From a virus, in IMG/VR virus record IMGVR_UViG_3300025000_000053, positions 62,001-126,000 of that record: 64,000 nucleotides of DNA; one strand, written 5' to 3'. Shown one piece after another: positions 53,078 through 61,788 of the stretch (positions within the stretch are counted from its first letter, which is position 1; the number at the start of each line of letters is the position of its first letter). The position numbers were made by a program, and so were the translations under genes. The notes beneath the pieces were generated by a model, which saw nothing but the letters and a program-made list of their open reading frames with translations, ran no database searches and was not told where the DNA came from.

Positions 53078-54260
53078 TAAAAGATACCCTCCTTTGTATC
53101 TGTTGATACAAATAATATCTAATCTTATCTACTGTAATGTCTTTATTATATTTCATTTTTATAAAATTAGAAATCTTTTCTTCTGGACAAATATTTTTAT
53201 TAAATATAAAGCCATATTTTTCTAATAATAAATTTATCTTTTCTTCTGTTTCTTTTTTTTGTCTTAATTTATTATTGTTATTAATAATAACTTTTACATT
53301 TGAGTATTTATTAAATACTTCATTTATCATATTAGTTAATAATAAAGTATTAGGAAAATCTTCTGGTATATTTATTATTAACCTAATATAATCTATTATT
53401 AAACTATTTACTAATTGTATTAAATAATCTATTTGTTGTTTTTCATTATTATTAAAGAAAGATTTATTATTATAATCTATAACAATGGTATCATATCTTT
53501 TAGCTAATTTATTAACTATAAATTCAGTATTATAGTTTTTATTAATAGGTGAATATGAAAATAAATAAAAGCCTTTATTATTTTCTTCTCCAAAACACCA
53601 TCTAGAATAAGAACCTGTATAAAATATGCGTTCCTTTATTATTTGTGATTCATGTATATGACCAAACAATATTAACCCATCAGTTATATTTAATAAAACA
53701 TCTGAATTAAATATAGGTGCTTTACTCATAGTCATTTCACTTTCCTGTTTATTAGCAACAAATACGACTTCACCAAATAAACCATGACCAAATATCATGT
53801 CATATCTAGAACTAAAATATTCTTTATAATATTCATCTTTATTCTCAACATATTCTTCCGGTAGATATAATACTTTTAAATCATCAAATAATAATTCACT
53901 TTCAACATTATAAATTATTTTAAAATCATATTTATTATTTTTAGTATATATTTCTAATGTTTCTAATTGTTTATTATCATGTGATTCAGTTCCTTTTATT
54001 AATCTAATTTTAATATTTTTTCTATAAGCTATTTCTAGTAATCTAAAAATAAATTGTAAAGAATATTTAGCGTGTTCTGAATTCATTGATATTTTTGTAT
54101 TATAAAAGTCACCAACTATAACTATGAAATCTATTACTTTTAGTTTTTCAATATAATCTAAAAAACCTTCTTGTAATTGATAATATAAATCTTTTGATTT
54201 AATAGATGAACCAAAATGTATATCACCTATAGCAATTCCAACATAAACTTTATTATTCAA
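53067..54260 (-). CDS. sbcD: SbcD/Mre11-like nuclease
   Basis: 397 aa from a TTG start at 54260, seven bases after GGGGG. Metallophosphatase motifs in order: GDIHFG (residues 12-17), VGDFYN, KGTESHDN, GHGLFG and FGHIHES. SbcD/Mre11 partners with an SbcC/Rad50 ATPase (T4 gp47 with gp46) to process DNA ends. The C-terminal half is helical. No SbcC partner is in this window. The gene overlaps both neighbours. Confidence 0.88.
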   Translation of the reverse strand: MNNKVYVGIAIGDIHFGSSIKSKDLYYQLQEGFLDYIEKLKVIDFIVIVGDFYNTKISMNSEHAKYSLQFIFRLLEIAYRKNIKIRLIKGTESHDNKQLETLEIYTKNNKYDFKIIYNVESELLFDDLKVLYLPEEYVENKDEYYKEYFSSRYDMIFGHGLFGEVVFVANKQESEMTMSKAPIFNSDVLLNITDGLILFGHIHESQIIKERIFYTGSYSRWCFGEENNKGFYLFSYSPINKNYNTEFIVNKLAKRYDTIVIDYNNKSFFNNNEKQQIDYLIQLVNSLIIDYIRLIINIPEDFPNTLLLTNMINEVFNKYSNVKVIINNNNKLRQKKETEEKINLLLEKYGFIFNKNICPEEKISNFIKMKYNKDITVDKIRYYLYQQIQRRVSFNGK

Positions 54261-54930
54261 GTATATTCCCCCATTCATCAGTATAATTTAAATCATACCA
54301 TGAATGAAATAAAGTTAATAGATGTTTAAAAACTTTTATATAACTATTTAATTTTCCTCTTGTAAAAATCCTTTCCTTATACCCAGAATTATTAACAATT
54401 AAAATTCCTACATTATCAACCTTTAATCCTTTTTCTTCAATTAACATACAGTAACCAGCTAATTGTAAAAACATTGTTGAATAAAAGTTTTTAGAAGTTT
54501 TAAAATCTAGTATTGTCAATTTATTATCTATTTTTCCATAAAAATCTATAGTTCCTCCGAATTTATCTGATACTAAAGATTCTTCTAAATATATTGGTTT
54601 TATTGTATGTAAATCTTTCCATATATTAAATGCTTTAATATGTAGAAAATTAGAACTTATTATATGATATAAATTACTATATTTTTTATTAATTAGGTCT
54701 TTATCAACTGGTTGATTAGATAAAATACAATTAATAATATAATGAACTAAAGTGCCAATATCTGAATATTCTTGTAAAACCATATCATAGTTTTGTCTTT
54801 TAAATCCTAGATAATTAGACCATTTTAATAACTTAGGTTTATTTAATAATTGCAATATAGTAGTAACACTTGGAACTTCTTCATCTTTGTCATTTGTATA
54901 AATATTGTGATTTTTATTATATTTACCCAT
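54253..54930 (-). CDS. PD-(D/E)XK nuclease (RecB/Cas4-like fold)
   Basis: 225 aa with GAGAGGGT before the ATG. It opens with SVTTILQLLNKPKLLKWSN, typical of RecB-family phage exonucleases. The catalytic core is GGTIDFYG, then ILDFKTSK, and QLAGYCML follows, matching the D-xn-DxK-Q(x)xxY arrangement. No iron-sulfur cysteines, so not a true Cas4. Sits at the head of the nuclease-helicase operon. Confidence 0.85.
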   Translation of the reverse strand: MGKYNKNHNIYTNDKDEEVPSVTTILQLLNKPKLLKWSNYLGFKRQNYDMVLQEYSDIGTLVHYIINCILSNQPVDKDLINKKYSNLYHIISSNFLHIKAFNIWKDLHTIKPIYLEESLVSDKFGGTIDFYGKIDNKLTILDFKTSKNFYSTMFLQLAGYCMLIEEKGLKVDNVGILIVNNSGYKERIFTRGKLNSYIKVFKHLLTLFHSWYDLNYTDEWGNILE

Positions 54931-55007
54931 ATTTTAATTACCCTCTCTAATAAATTTTCTTTATTTAATAGTTGAATGAAAAATAATTTATGAAAAACGT
55001 ATTATAA

Positions 55008-55019
55008 AACATACTAATA
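55008..55019 (+). promoter_or_regulatory. Late-type promoter (AACA-N6-TA)
   Basis: AACATACTAATA, about 30 nt before the TTG start at 55048. Confidence 0.5.
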
Positions 55020-55047
55020 AATACAAAAATGTAAAGGGTGTGATCTA

Positions 55048-55992
55048 TTGGCTTTCAAATCATTAGAAGATACTTTTGTTTATAAAAATCTAAATAAAGG
55101 TGATATTATATCAACTAATATCAGTAAAATATTTAGAGAAGGTGAAATACTTGGACAAAAAAATTTAGAAGAAGCTTTTATTATCATCAATAAGAATTTT
55201 AAGTTTCCTCTAAAATATAAAGTAATGGAAGATTTTCAAAAAGGTGGATTAGTTTTAATGTATTCACCAGCTCATGTTAAATTACCAACATCAATGCCTT
55301 TCTTTTTAACAAGAAATTCTAAAGATGAAGTAGTTGCAATAATATTGGTTGATTTATATGGAAGTATGAATAAAGAAACTAGAAATGTTAATATAGATGT
55401 TAAGAAATTATATTGTATTATGGAATCTGCTTATATAGCTAAATTATGTTTTTTAAATGCTAATACAATCAACGTATCTAGTACAGTAATGTCATATGGT
55501 TCTATAATATATGCAAATATGTTTACAAGAGTTCTAAATAAAAAATATGCTTTAAATGTAGATAGAAATAAATTTAATAAAGTTATTTTCTTATCTAGTA
55601 AATTCTTTTTAATTAATATGCTTAATAAATCTGATAATGAAATGATTTTCAATTATTGTTTAAAAAATTGTGTTGAGGGTAATAAGTTTATTCTTAGTGA
55701 AGTTAATGATATATTTAAAAATGAGGATTTTACCGATTTATCATTATTTATTAATGGATTAATTAGATCAGAATTAGGATTAAATTTTAAGGATTTATCT
55801 GTTAGGAATTATCTTGAATCATTCATTAATATGTATGATGGTTCAGCTTTATTAGCATTAGAATCTTTTCCTTATTTTATGTATAATATATTAGCTGTAA
55901 TTAATGGAGCATATTTAAATAATCAATATATTTTAGAAGACATTGTACAAACTAATGGTACTAAGCTTTATCAATATTTTTTAAATTTATAG
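55048..55992 (+). CDS. Protein of unknown function, probably virion-related
   Basis: 314 aa from a TTG start after GGGTGTGAT. Helical C-terminal half; the middle contains ILVDLYGSMN. It has a late-type promoter and precedes the tail-spike gene by about 50 nt, so a structural or assembly role is likely. No family recognised. Confidence 0.7.
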   Translation: MAFKSLEDTFVYKNLNKGDIISTNISKIFREGEILGQKNLEEAFIIINKNFKFPLKYKVMEDFQKGGLVLMYSPAHVKLPTSMPFFLTRNSKDEVVAIILVDLYGSMNKETRNVNIDVKKLYCIMESAYIAKLCFLNANTINVSSTVMSYGSIIYANMFTRVLNKKYALNVDRNKFNKVIFLSSKFFLINMLNKSDNEMIFNYCLKNCVEGNKFILSEVNDIFKNEDFTDLSLFINGLIRSELGLNFKDLSVRNYLESFINMYDGSALLALESFPYFMYNILAVINGAYLNNQYILEDIVQTNGTKLYQYFLNL

Positions 55993-56040
55993 AATAATAG
56001 ATTGTTAATATAAATTTTTTAAAGGAGGTTTATTATTTGT

Positions 56041-57924
56041 ATGGAATCATTTAGCCGTATTCAACATAGAAGAGATACTACAGCTAATTGGGAATTAAAT
56101 AACCCTATATTACCGGATGGTGAATTAGGTATAGAATTTCGTATTGATGGAACAATTGGGCTTAAAACAGGTAATGGTGTAGATACATGGAATGATTTAC
56201 CTTATTTAAGTGGAGAGGGTATTACTCCTGAAACATTAATAGCATTAAATGATTTAGCAGGAACGGGTAGAACTACTGAAACTATTAAAGGCATATATGA
56301 TTTATTTAATATACATTTAATTGAAACTATAACTGGACTAGTGAATGTAAAAAGTTATGGCGCTAAAGGTGATGGTGTAACTGATGATTTAAATGCTTTA
56401 ATTGAAGCCAGAGATGATGCATTAATTAATAATAAAACTTTTTATATACCAGAAGATTTTAATTGTTATATTAGTGGTGATTTAGATTTAAGTGGTATTA
56501 AAAACGTAGAAATTAGAGGGATTATAACTGGTCCATCATTAACTAATATTTTAACTTTAGGTTATAATTCCGTTACTGCAAAGCCAACTAATTATTATAT
56601 AAATGAAGTTAATGATTTAAAAATTAAAATTCATGGAATTAGAAATGCTAATGTTATAGTAAATTTCTCAGAGTATTTTTTAATATATGCTGATGGTAAT
56701 AATGATACTAAATATGCAGTAGATTATTCAAAGTTTTATTTAGGAAATATTGATACATTAGAATTTTCTTCAGTGGCCGGAGCACAACCTGCCCATATTA
56801 ATGAAAATAAATTTTTTGGAGGAAGAATTCATAATTTAATAATAGGAGGTTCATATCCTCATAATAATAATATTTTCTATGGTCCTATGTTTGAAAATTT
56901 TACAGCTAATATTACTGATGGTAGTAGTAGTAATTATTTTTATGATTGTCGATTAGAGGGTACTATTGATATTACTTTTGGTGCGGAAACATCAAATAAT
57001 TATTTCTTTCGCTCACATTTCCCACTTTGGCACACATATTTAAAGAATCTAGATACTTATGATATGACAATAACAAATAATGGATATGATAATGGGGTTA
57101 TAGCAATCCCAGATATCGCTCATAAAAAAGAATGTATTTTTGAATTAAATATAAAATCAAAAAATTTTGATACTGATGATTTTGTAAGAAACCAATATAA
57201 CATTGAGGCTGGTGGATCATATAGAACATTTTTTGATAGTGGTATAATACCATTAACAAACCCTTTAAGTTTAGTTTTAATATCTGATCAAAATTTATTT
57301 GAGATATTCTTATATGCATATGATGTTGATAAAAATTTATTAACTACGGAACAAACCGGATTTACTAGTTTACCAGCATTTGATAATGTAAACTATCGTT
57401 ATAATCATGATGCATTAAAAGGCACTTTTAATACTGGTGTCCCTATAATACCAACATCTATTGTAAAATATTTTAGATATGAAGTTAGAACTGGTGCTGT
57501 AATTGGACAAACATTTGATTATGCAAAAATAATACAAATACAACAAAATAATCATTGGACACAAATAATTCCAGTCAGTAAGAAATATAATTATACAAAG
57601 AATGGACCAACAAGACCGACTAAAGGTTATTGGTATAAAGGTGACTATGTAGAAAATACTAATAAAGAAAAACTAGATATTGATAGCACAACCCAATATG
57701 TAGTAAAAGGTTGGATAAGACTTAGAGATGGTACAACTTATGTTAATAATGTTGATTGGGTTGAGGATAGGGCATATTATTCTAATAAAATTGACGAAAA
57801 TGGTCCTACTACAAGTAGACCTTCTACTCCAGTAACAGGACAACGATATTTTGATACAACATTAAATAAACCAATATGGTATAATGGTACAGCTTGGGTT
57901 GAAGCTACTGGTGCAACCGTCTAA
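56041..57924 (+). CDS. Tail spike, pectate-lyase-like beta-helix
   Basis: 627 aa. The N-terminal 60 residues (RRDTTANWELNNPILPDGEL, then GNGVDTWNDLPY) are the tail-attachment module also present in the gene at 58394. The spike proper starts NVKSYGAKGDGVTDD, the usual opening of pectate-lyase-type right-handed beta-helices, and runs to about residue 400. The end, VTGQRYFDTTLNKPIWYN, is a common C-terminal trimer/attachment motif. It would bind or cut host surface glycans. AAAGGAGG precedes the ATG. Confidence 0.88.
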   Translation: MESFSRIQHRRDTTANWELNNPILPDGELGIEFRIDGTIGLKTGNGVDTWNDLPYLSGEGITPETLIALNDLAGTGRTTETIKGIYDLFNIHLIETITGLVNVKSYGAKGDGVTDDLNALIEARDDALINNKTFYIPEDFNCYISGDLDLSGIKNVEIRGIITGPSLTNILTLGYNSVTAKPTNYYINEVNDLKIKIHGIRNANVIVNFSEYFLIYADGNNDTKYAVDYSKFYLGNIDTLEFSSVAGAQPAHINENKFFGGRIHNLIIGGSYPHNNNIFYGPMFENFTANITDGSSSNYFYDCRLEGTIDITFGAETSNNYFFRSHFPLWHTYLKNLDTYDMTITNNGYDNGVIAIPDIAHKKECIFELNIKSKNFDTDDFVRNQYNIEAGGSYRTFFDSGIIPLTNPLSLVLISDQNLFEIFLYAYDVDKNLLTTEQTGFTSLPAFDNVNYRYNHDALKGTFNTGVPIIPTSIVKYFRYEVRTGAVIGQTFDYAKIIQIQQNNHWTQIIPVSKKYNYTKNGPTRPTKGYWYKGDYVENTNKEKLDIDSTTQYVVKGWIRLRDGTTYVNNVDWVEDRAYYSNKIDENGPTTSRPSTPVTGQRYFDTTLNKPIWYNGTAWVEATGATV

Positions 57925-57949
57925 TAATTTTAAAAAAGGAGAGATATAC

Positions 57950-58222
57950 ATGGCTTTACAAATGACTGTTGAAACAAAGTCAGGTGTTTTAATAGATAAT
58001 TGTTATATCAGAATAGATGAAATTGGAGGAACTAAGGAACAATTAAATATACGTGTAAGACTTTATATTTCTAAAGAAAAAAGAGAAAATGGAGTTAATG
58101 CTTTAGAAGAAAATATTTTTTCTTTTACTCCATCTATAGAAATTAGTGCTCTTAATTTTATTATGCAAGGATATTTATATTTAAAATCATTACCTGAATT
58201 TATAAATGCTATAGATAATTAA
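57950..58222 (+). CDS. Small tail-spike-associated protein, paralogue of 60293
   Basis: 90 aa from ATG 57950 (MALQMTVE) after AAAGGAG. Strand-rich, with NCYIRIDEIGG and GYLYLKSLPEF; the latter block recurs in 60293 as GYEYLKTLPEF. Each follows a spike gene, so it may be a chaperone or a tail partner. Confidence 0.75.
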   Translation: MALQMTVETKSGVLIDNCYIRIDEIGGTKEQLNIRVRLYISKEKRENGVNALEENIFSFTPSIEISALNFIMQGYLYLKSLPEFINAIDN

Positions 58223-58235
58223 GTTAATAAACAAT

Positions 58236-58269
58236 AACAAAATACTGATATAGTAATCAGTATTTTGTT
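58236..58269 (+). terminator. Hairpin terminator
   Basis: A perfect 14-bp stem (AACAAAATACTGAT) after the first spike cassette. Confidence 0.85.
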
Positions 58270-58316
58270 AAATATTTTTTATTATAAGTATAAATAACAG
58301 ATTTTATAAAAAATAA

Positions 58317-58328
58317 AACAAATATATA
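58317..58328 (+). promoter_or_regulatory. Late-type promoter (AACA-N6-TA)
   Basis: AACAAATATATA, about 65 nt before the second spike gene. Second candidate at 58350 (AACAAGTTGATT). Confidence 0.45.
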
Positions 58329-58393
58329 AAAAATATCAATAAATAATAAAACAAGTTGATTTTTAATATATTAAAGGAGGGATTTGTTATTTT

Positions 58394-60271
58394 ATGCCTA
58401 ATTTAATTAAGCAACGAAGAGATACTACAGCTAATTGGGTATTAGTCAATCCTATATTGGCTGAAGGTGAAATAGGGATTGAATTTCGTACTAATGGAAG
58501 TATAGGTATTAAAACAGGTAATGGTGTAGATACATGGAATGATTTACCTTATTTAAGTGGAGAGGGTATAACAGTAGAAACACAGGAAGTTATTGATGTA
58601 ATAAATGAAGATATTGGACAACGAAGTATAAATATTAAGATGCTTGGTGCTATAGGAGATGGTTTGTCTCATCCTTTATCTGAAAAATTTAATTCTTTAG
58701 CTGAAGCTCAAGTTGTATACCCCCAGGCGATAAACATTACAGATGAAATAGACGGATTGACTATATTAAAAGCTTTAAATGAATATGATGAAAGTTTTTG
58801 TCCTAAAGGTGAATATCTTACATCTAATTCTATAGTCATACCCGAAGGTAAACGATTAAAATTATCAAAGAAAGCAATAATTAAACCGGTCAGTGATATT
58901 AATGTTGTTGAATTAGGAAAGAGTTCAAATATTGAGGGTGGTGTTATATTATGCTCTCTCAGTAATTTTACAAAAGCCTTAATATTTGTTAATGGTGTGA
59001 ATAGAATTGGAAGTTTATCTGATGTAACTTTTGCAAAGGATTTAACATTAAAGGGTAATGTTGATATAACCAGTATGAATAATAAAGGAATTCATCTTTA
59101 TGCAGATGGAGATAATCATAGTTTAGCTTGGTTAAAATTTGATAATATAAATATTATTCAAATGGGAGAAGCTGTAACTCTCGAAACAATAACTCCCCCT
59201 AGCGGTATGTGTTGGATTAATAGTAATATTTTTAGTAAAATAGGAATATCTTTTTGTCGTCAAGGTATATCTATTAAATCTGGTGTTGTATCTGCTGCTA
59301 TATCTGGAAATATATTTGATTTTATATTTCAAACATCGTCATTTAGTGAACGTGCTCTAATTTGTAATGGTGCTTTTAATTTATTTACATCAACTATATG
59401 GGATTGGAACACTGCCTCATCATTAATAGCAATTGAAATGGAAAGTTCAGCCACACAAAATAAAAACGAAACCACTATTTTAAGAGATCAATATTTAGAT
59501 AATGGTATTGATAATGTTTTTTTTAGTAGGAGATTTGTATATACTGGTACAATAAATATTTATGTTGATCCTGTAAATGGAAATGATGTTAATTCAGGTT
59601 CACTAACCCAACCATTAAAAACAATTGGTAATGCTATATCTAAAATTCCAAAAGAATTCCACAATTCAATTCAAATTAATTTACAGGCCGGTGATTATAC
59701 TGTTTTAGAGGGAACACAATTGACAATTCAAGATTTATATGGATTTGGTAGTTTATTAATTAAAGGTGTTACCTCAGATAAATCATTATATAAAATTCCA
59801 GCTATTAAACTTCAGAGAATATATTTAGGTGTTCTTATTCAATATTTAAATGTTGATGGAAAGGGAACTAACAATGGAATTGATGTTAGGATGAGTCCGA
59901 ATATAGAGATAAATAATTGCACTATATCTAATTGCATTGATGCTGTTTATAGTTATAAAGCAAATTTAGAATTAACTAGTTGTGATGGTGTAAATAATAG
60001 TGTAGCGTATCATGCATATCATGGTAAAATAGGATTAGCTACTTCAACAATAAGTGCAATAACTAAATATTCTTCAACAGCAGGAGGTATTATAATTGAT
60101 GAAAAAATATCTCCTATGGTTAAAATGAGTTCATCACCAGCGAGTGGTACATGGGGATTAGGAGATGTTGTTGAAAATTCTAACCCAATAGCAGGTGGTT
60201 ATAAATGTTGGATATGTATAACTGCTGGGACTCCAGGAGTGTGGAAAGGTTCTGGATTAATTGAGGTATAA
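58394..60271 (+). CDS. Tail spike, second copy, different beta-helix
   Basis: 625 aa. The first 60 residues match the spike at 56041, and 59 bases coding for residues 40-59 are identical. The body is different: after a helical link, a signature IYVDPVNGNDVNSGS typical of right-handed beta-helices begins the second half, and repeats follow. The end is W-rich (GVWKGSGLIEV). It likely recognises a different host glycan. AAAGGAGGG precedes the ATG. Confidence 0.85.
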   Translation: MPNLIKQRRDTTANWVLVNPILAEGEIGIEFRTNGSIGIKTGNGVDTWNDLPYLSGEGITVETQEVIDVINEDIGQRSINIKMLGAIGDGLSHPLSEKFNSLAEAQVVYPQAINITDEIDGLTILKALNEYDESFCPKGEYLTSNSIVIPEGKRLKLSKKAIIKPVSDINVVELGKSSNIEGGVILCSLSNFTKALIFVNGVNRIGSLSDVTFAKDLTLKGNVDITSMNNKGIHLYADGDNHSLAWLKFDNINIIQMGEAVTLETITPPSGMCWINSNIFSKIGISFCRQGISIKSGVVSAAISGNIFDFIFQTSSFSERALICNGAFNLFTSTIWDWNTASSLIAIEMESSATQNKNETTILRDQYLDNGIDNVFFSRRFVYTGTINIYVDPVNGNDVNSGSLTQPLKTIGNAISKIPKEFHNSIQINLQAGDYTVLEGTQLTIQDLYGFGSLLIKGVTSDKSLYKIPAIKLQRIYLGVLIQYLNVDGKGTNNGIDVRMSPNIEINNCTISNCIDAVYSYKANLELTSCDGVNNSVAYHAYHGKIGLATSTISAITKYSSTAGGIIIDEKISPMVKMSSSPASGTWGLGDVVENSNPIAGGYKCWICITAGTPGVWKGSGLIEV

Positions 60272-60292
60272 AAAATAAAAGGAGTGTTAATA

Positions 60293-60568
60293 ATGGCTTT
60301 AAGTATATCTATAAATTTAAATAATAGTTTAATTATCAATAATGCTTATGTTAGAATTGATACTATTAATGGATATAAAGGTGAATTGACAATATCTGTT
60401 AACTCATATGTAAGTCAAGAGTCATTTATTGAAGGTGATGATTACTTAGGATTAACAAGATTTTATAAATTCATTCCAATTCTTGAAGACAATTCTCCAA
60501 ATTTTATTAAACAAGGCTATGAATATCTTAAAACTCTACCTGAGTTTGAAAATGCAACTGATTGTTAA
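60293..60568 (+). CDS. Small tail-spike-associated protein, paralogue of 57950
   Basis: 91 aa from ATG 60293 (MALSISIN) after AAGGAGTG. Same size, opening and closing motifs as the protein at 57950 (NAYVRIDTING, GYEYLKTLPEFEN). It follows the second spike as 57950 follows the first. Confidence 0.75.
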   Translation: MALSISINLNNSLIINNAYVRIDTINGYKGELTISVNSYVSQESFIEGDDYLGLTRFYKFIPILEDNSPNFIKQGYEYLKTLPEFENATDC

Positions 60569-60618
60569 AAAATCAATTAACTTAAAAGTAGTATATATTT
60601 ATTGGAAGGGGTGATAAT

Positions 60619-60885
60619 ATGCCAGATTTACAAGTGGCAGCGGTTCAACGTGTAAAATTACCAGATGGAACATACGCTATTGTTTATCCAGTTAATACAG
60701 TAGAAGAAGTGTTTTTAGATACAACTAAAAAAGTGAATTTAGCTCAAGCAATGAATGTGAGAAAAAAACCTATTGATTGTGGAACAAGTGTGCCAGCTAA
60801 TATTGTAACTACTGAAGATGGTGGTAATGCAGATTCTCTTTATTCGATGCATATGATTATTGATGGTGGTAGTGCTGGATTCTAA
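60619..60885 (+). CDS. Small putative virion protein
   Basis: 88 aa with GGAAGGGGTG before the ATG. Strand-rich, starts MPDLQVAAVQRVKLPDGTY. It lies between the second spike cassette and the amidase gene, sharing their orientation. Not recognised. Confidence 0.7.
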   Translation: MPDLQVAAVQRVKLPDGTYAIVYPVNTVEEVFLDTTKKVNLAQAMNVRKKPIDCGTSVPANIVTTEDGGNADSLYSMHMIIDGGSAGF

Positions 60886-60914
60886 TTTTTTAACAATAAG
60901 GGAGGAATAATGAT

Positions 60915-61685
60915 ATGGATTTATCAAAAAAGTGGTACTTGGATGTTGGACATGGTGGAAGTGATTCTGGAGCAATAAATGCATACATTAAAGAAAAAGA
61001 CATAAATTTAATCGTGGCCCTTGAAGTCGGTAGAATTCTTCAATTAAATCAACAGATTGTTAAATATTCAAGAGATACTGATGTTGCCGTTGATCTAATT
61101 CAAAGGCCATTATTGGCAAATTCATGGGGAGCTGATTATTTTATTTCAATTCACCATAATGCTGGTGGTGGAAATGGATTAGAAGTAATCCATTCTATCA
61201 ATGGCGGACCAGGTAAACAATTAGCGGAATATATAGCTCCTATTATATCAGAGGGAACTGGACAAAATATTCGTAGAGTGTTTTCAAAAAAAGGAAATAA
61301 TGGGGACTATTATGCAGTAATTAAACATAGTTCAATGCCTGCAATTATTATTGAATATGGATTTTTAGATAATGCTGAAGACTATAAATTATTTGATACT
61401 AAACCAGAATTATTACTTGAAGCTAGATATATAGCAAAGGGTATTCTTAATTTTATTGGAATTAATCATATTAAAGACTGTGAAGAAATTACTCCCAAAC
61501 CTGAATTAATTAAAAAAAGTAAATATTTCTCGGATATACCTGACAATCATTGGTCTATTGACAATCTTGATAGAGCTAAAGAAATTGGTCTTATTTTTGG
61601 AACAGGTAAAGGTGAGATTGGTTTTTCTGAAGAATTAGCAAGAACAATAACATTTATACTTAGAGGTATTGATCTTAAAAAATAA
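60915..61685 (+). CDS. Endolysin: N-acetylmuramoyl-L-alanine amidase with SLH-like tail
   Basis: 256 aa with GGGAGGA before the ATG. Amidase_3 core: DVGHGGSDSG (first zinc His), a Glu in IKEKDINL, SIHHNAGGGNG (second zinc His) and IIIEYGFLDN (catalytic Glu) at about residue 150. It hydrolyses the bond between MurNAc and L-Ala. The C-terminal 60 residues, with YFSDIPDNHWSIDNLDRA and GLIFGTGKGEIGF, have the shape of an S-layer homology module that could bind the wall. It is the only lysis gene in view. Confidence 0.9.
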   Translation: MDLSKKWYLDVGHGGSDSGAINAYIKEKDINLIVALEVGRILQLNQQIVKYSRDTDVAVDLIQRPLLANSWGADYFISIHHNAGGGNGLEVIHSINGGPGKQLAEYIAPIISEGTGQNIRRVFSKKGNNGDYYAVIKHSSMPAIIIEYGFLDNAEDYKLFDTKPELLLEARYIAKGILNFIGINHIKDCEEITPKPELIKKSKYFSDIPDNHWSIDNLDRAKEIGLIFGTGKGEIGFSEELARTITFILRGIDLKK

Positions 61686-61689
61686 TAAA

Positions 61690-61722
61690 TATAATAGGTT
61701 GATTTTTTATCAACCTATTATA
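61690..61722 (+). terminator. Hairpin terminator
   Basis: A perfect 14-bp stem (TATAATAGGTTGAT) after the amidase gene. Confidence 0.85.
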
Positions 61723-61788
61723 TTTTTTTATCATATAATCAAAAACTATTATATAAAGACTTTTAAAAGGGAGTGTGAATTTTTTATT

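Noticed and set aside
59132-59332. Antisense frames inside the tail spikes
   Set aside because: Low-complexity mirror frames of strand-rich coding sequence with no start signals.
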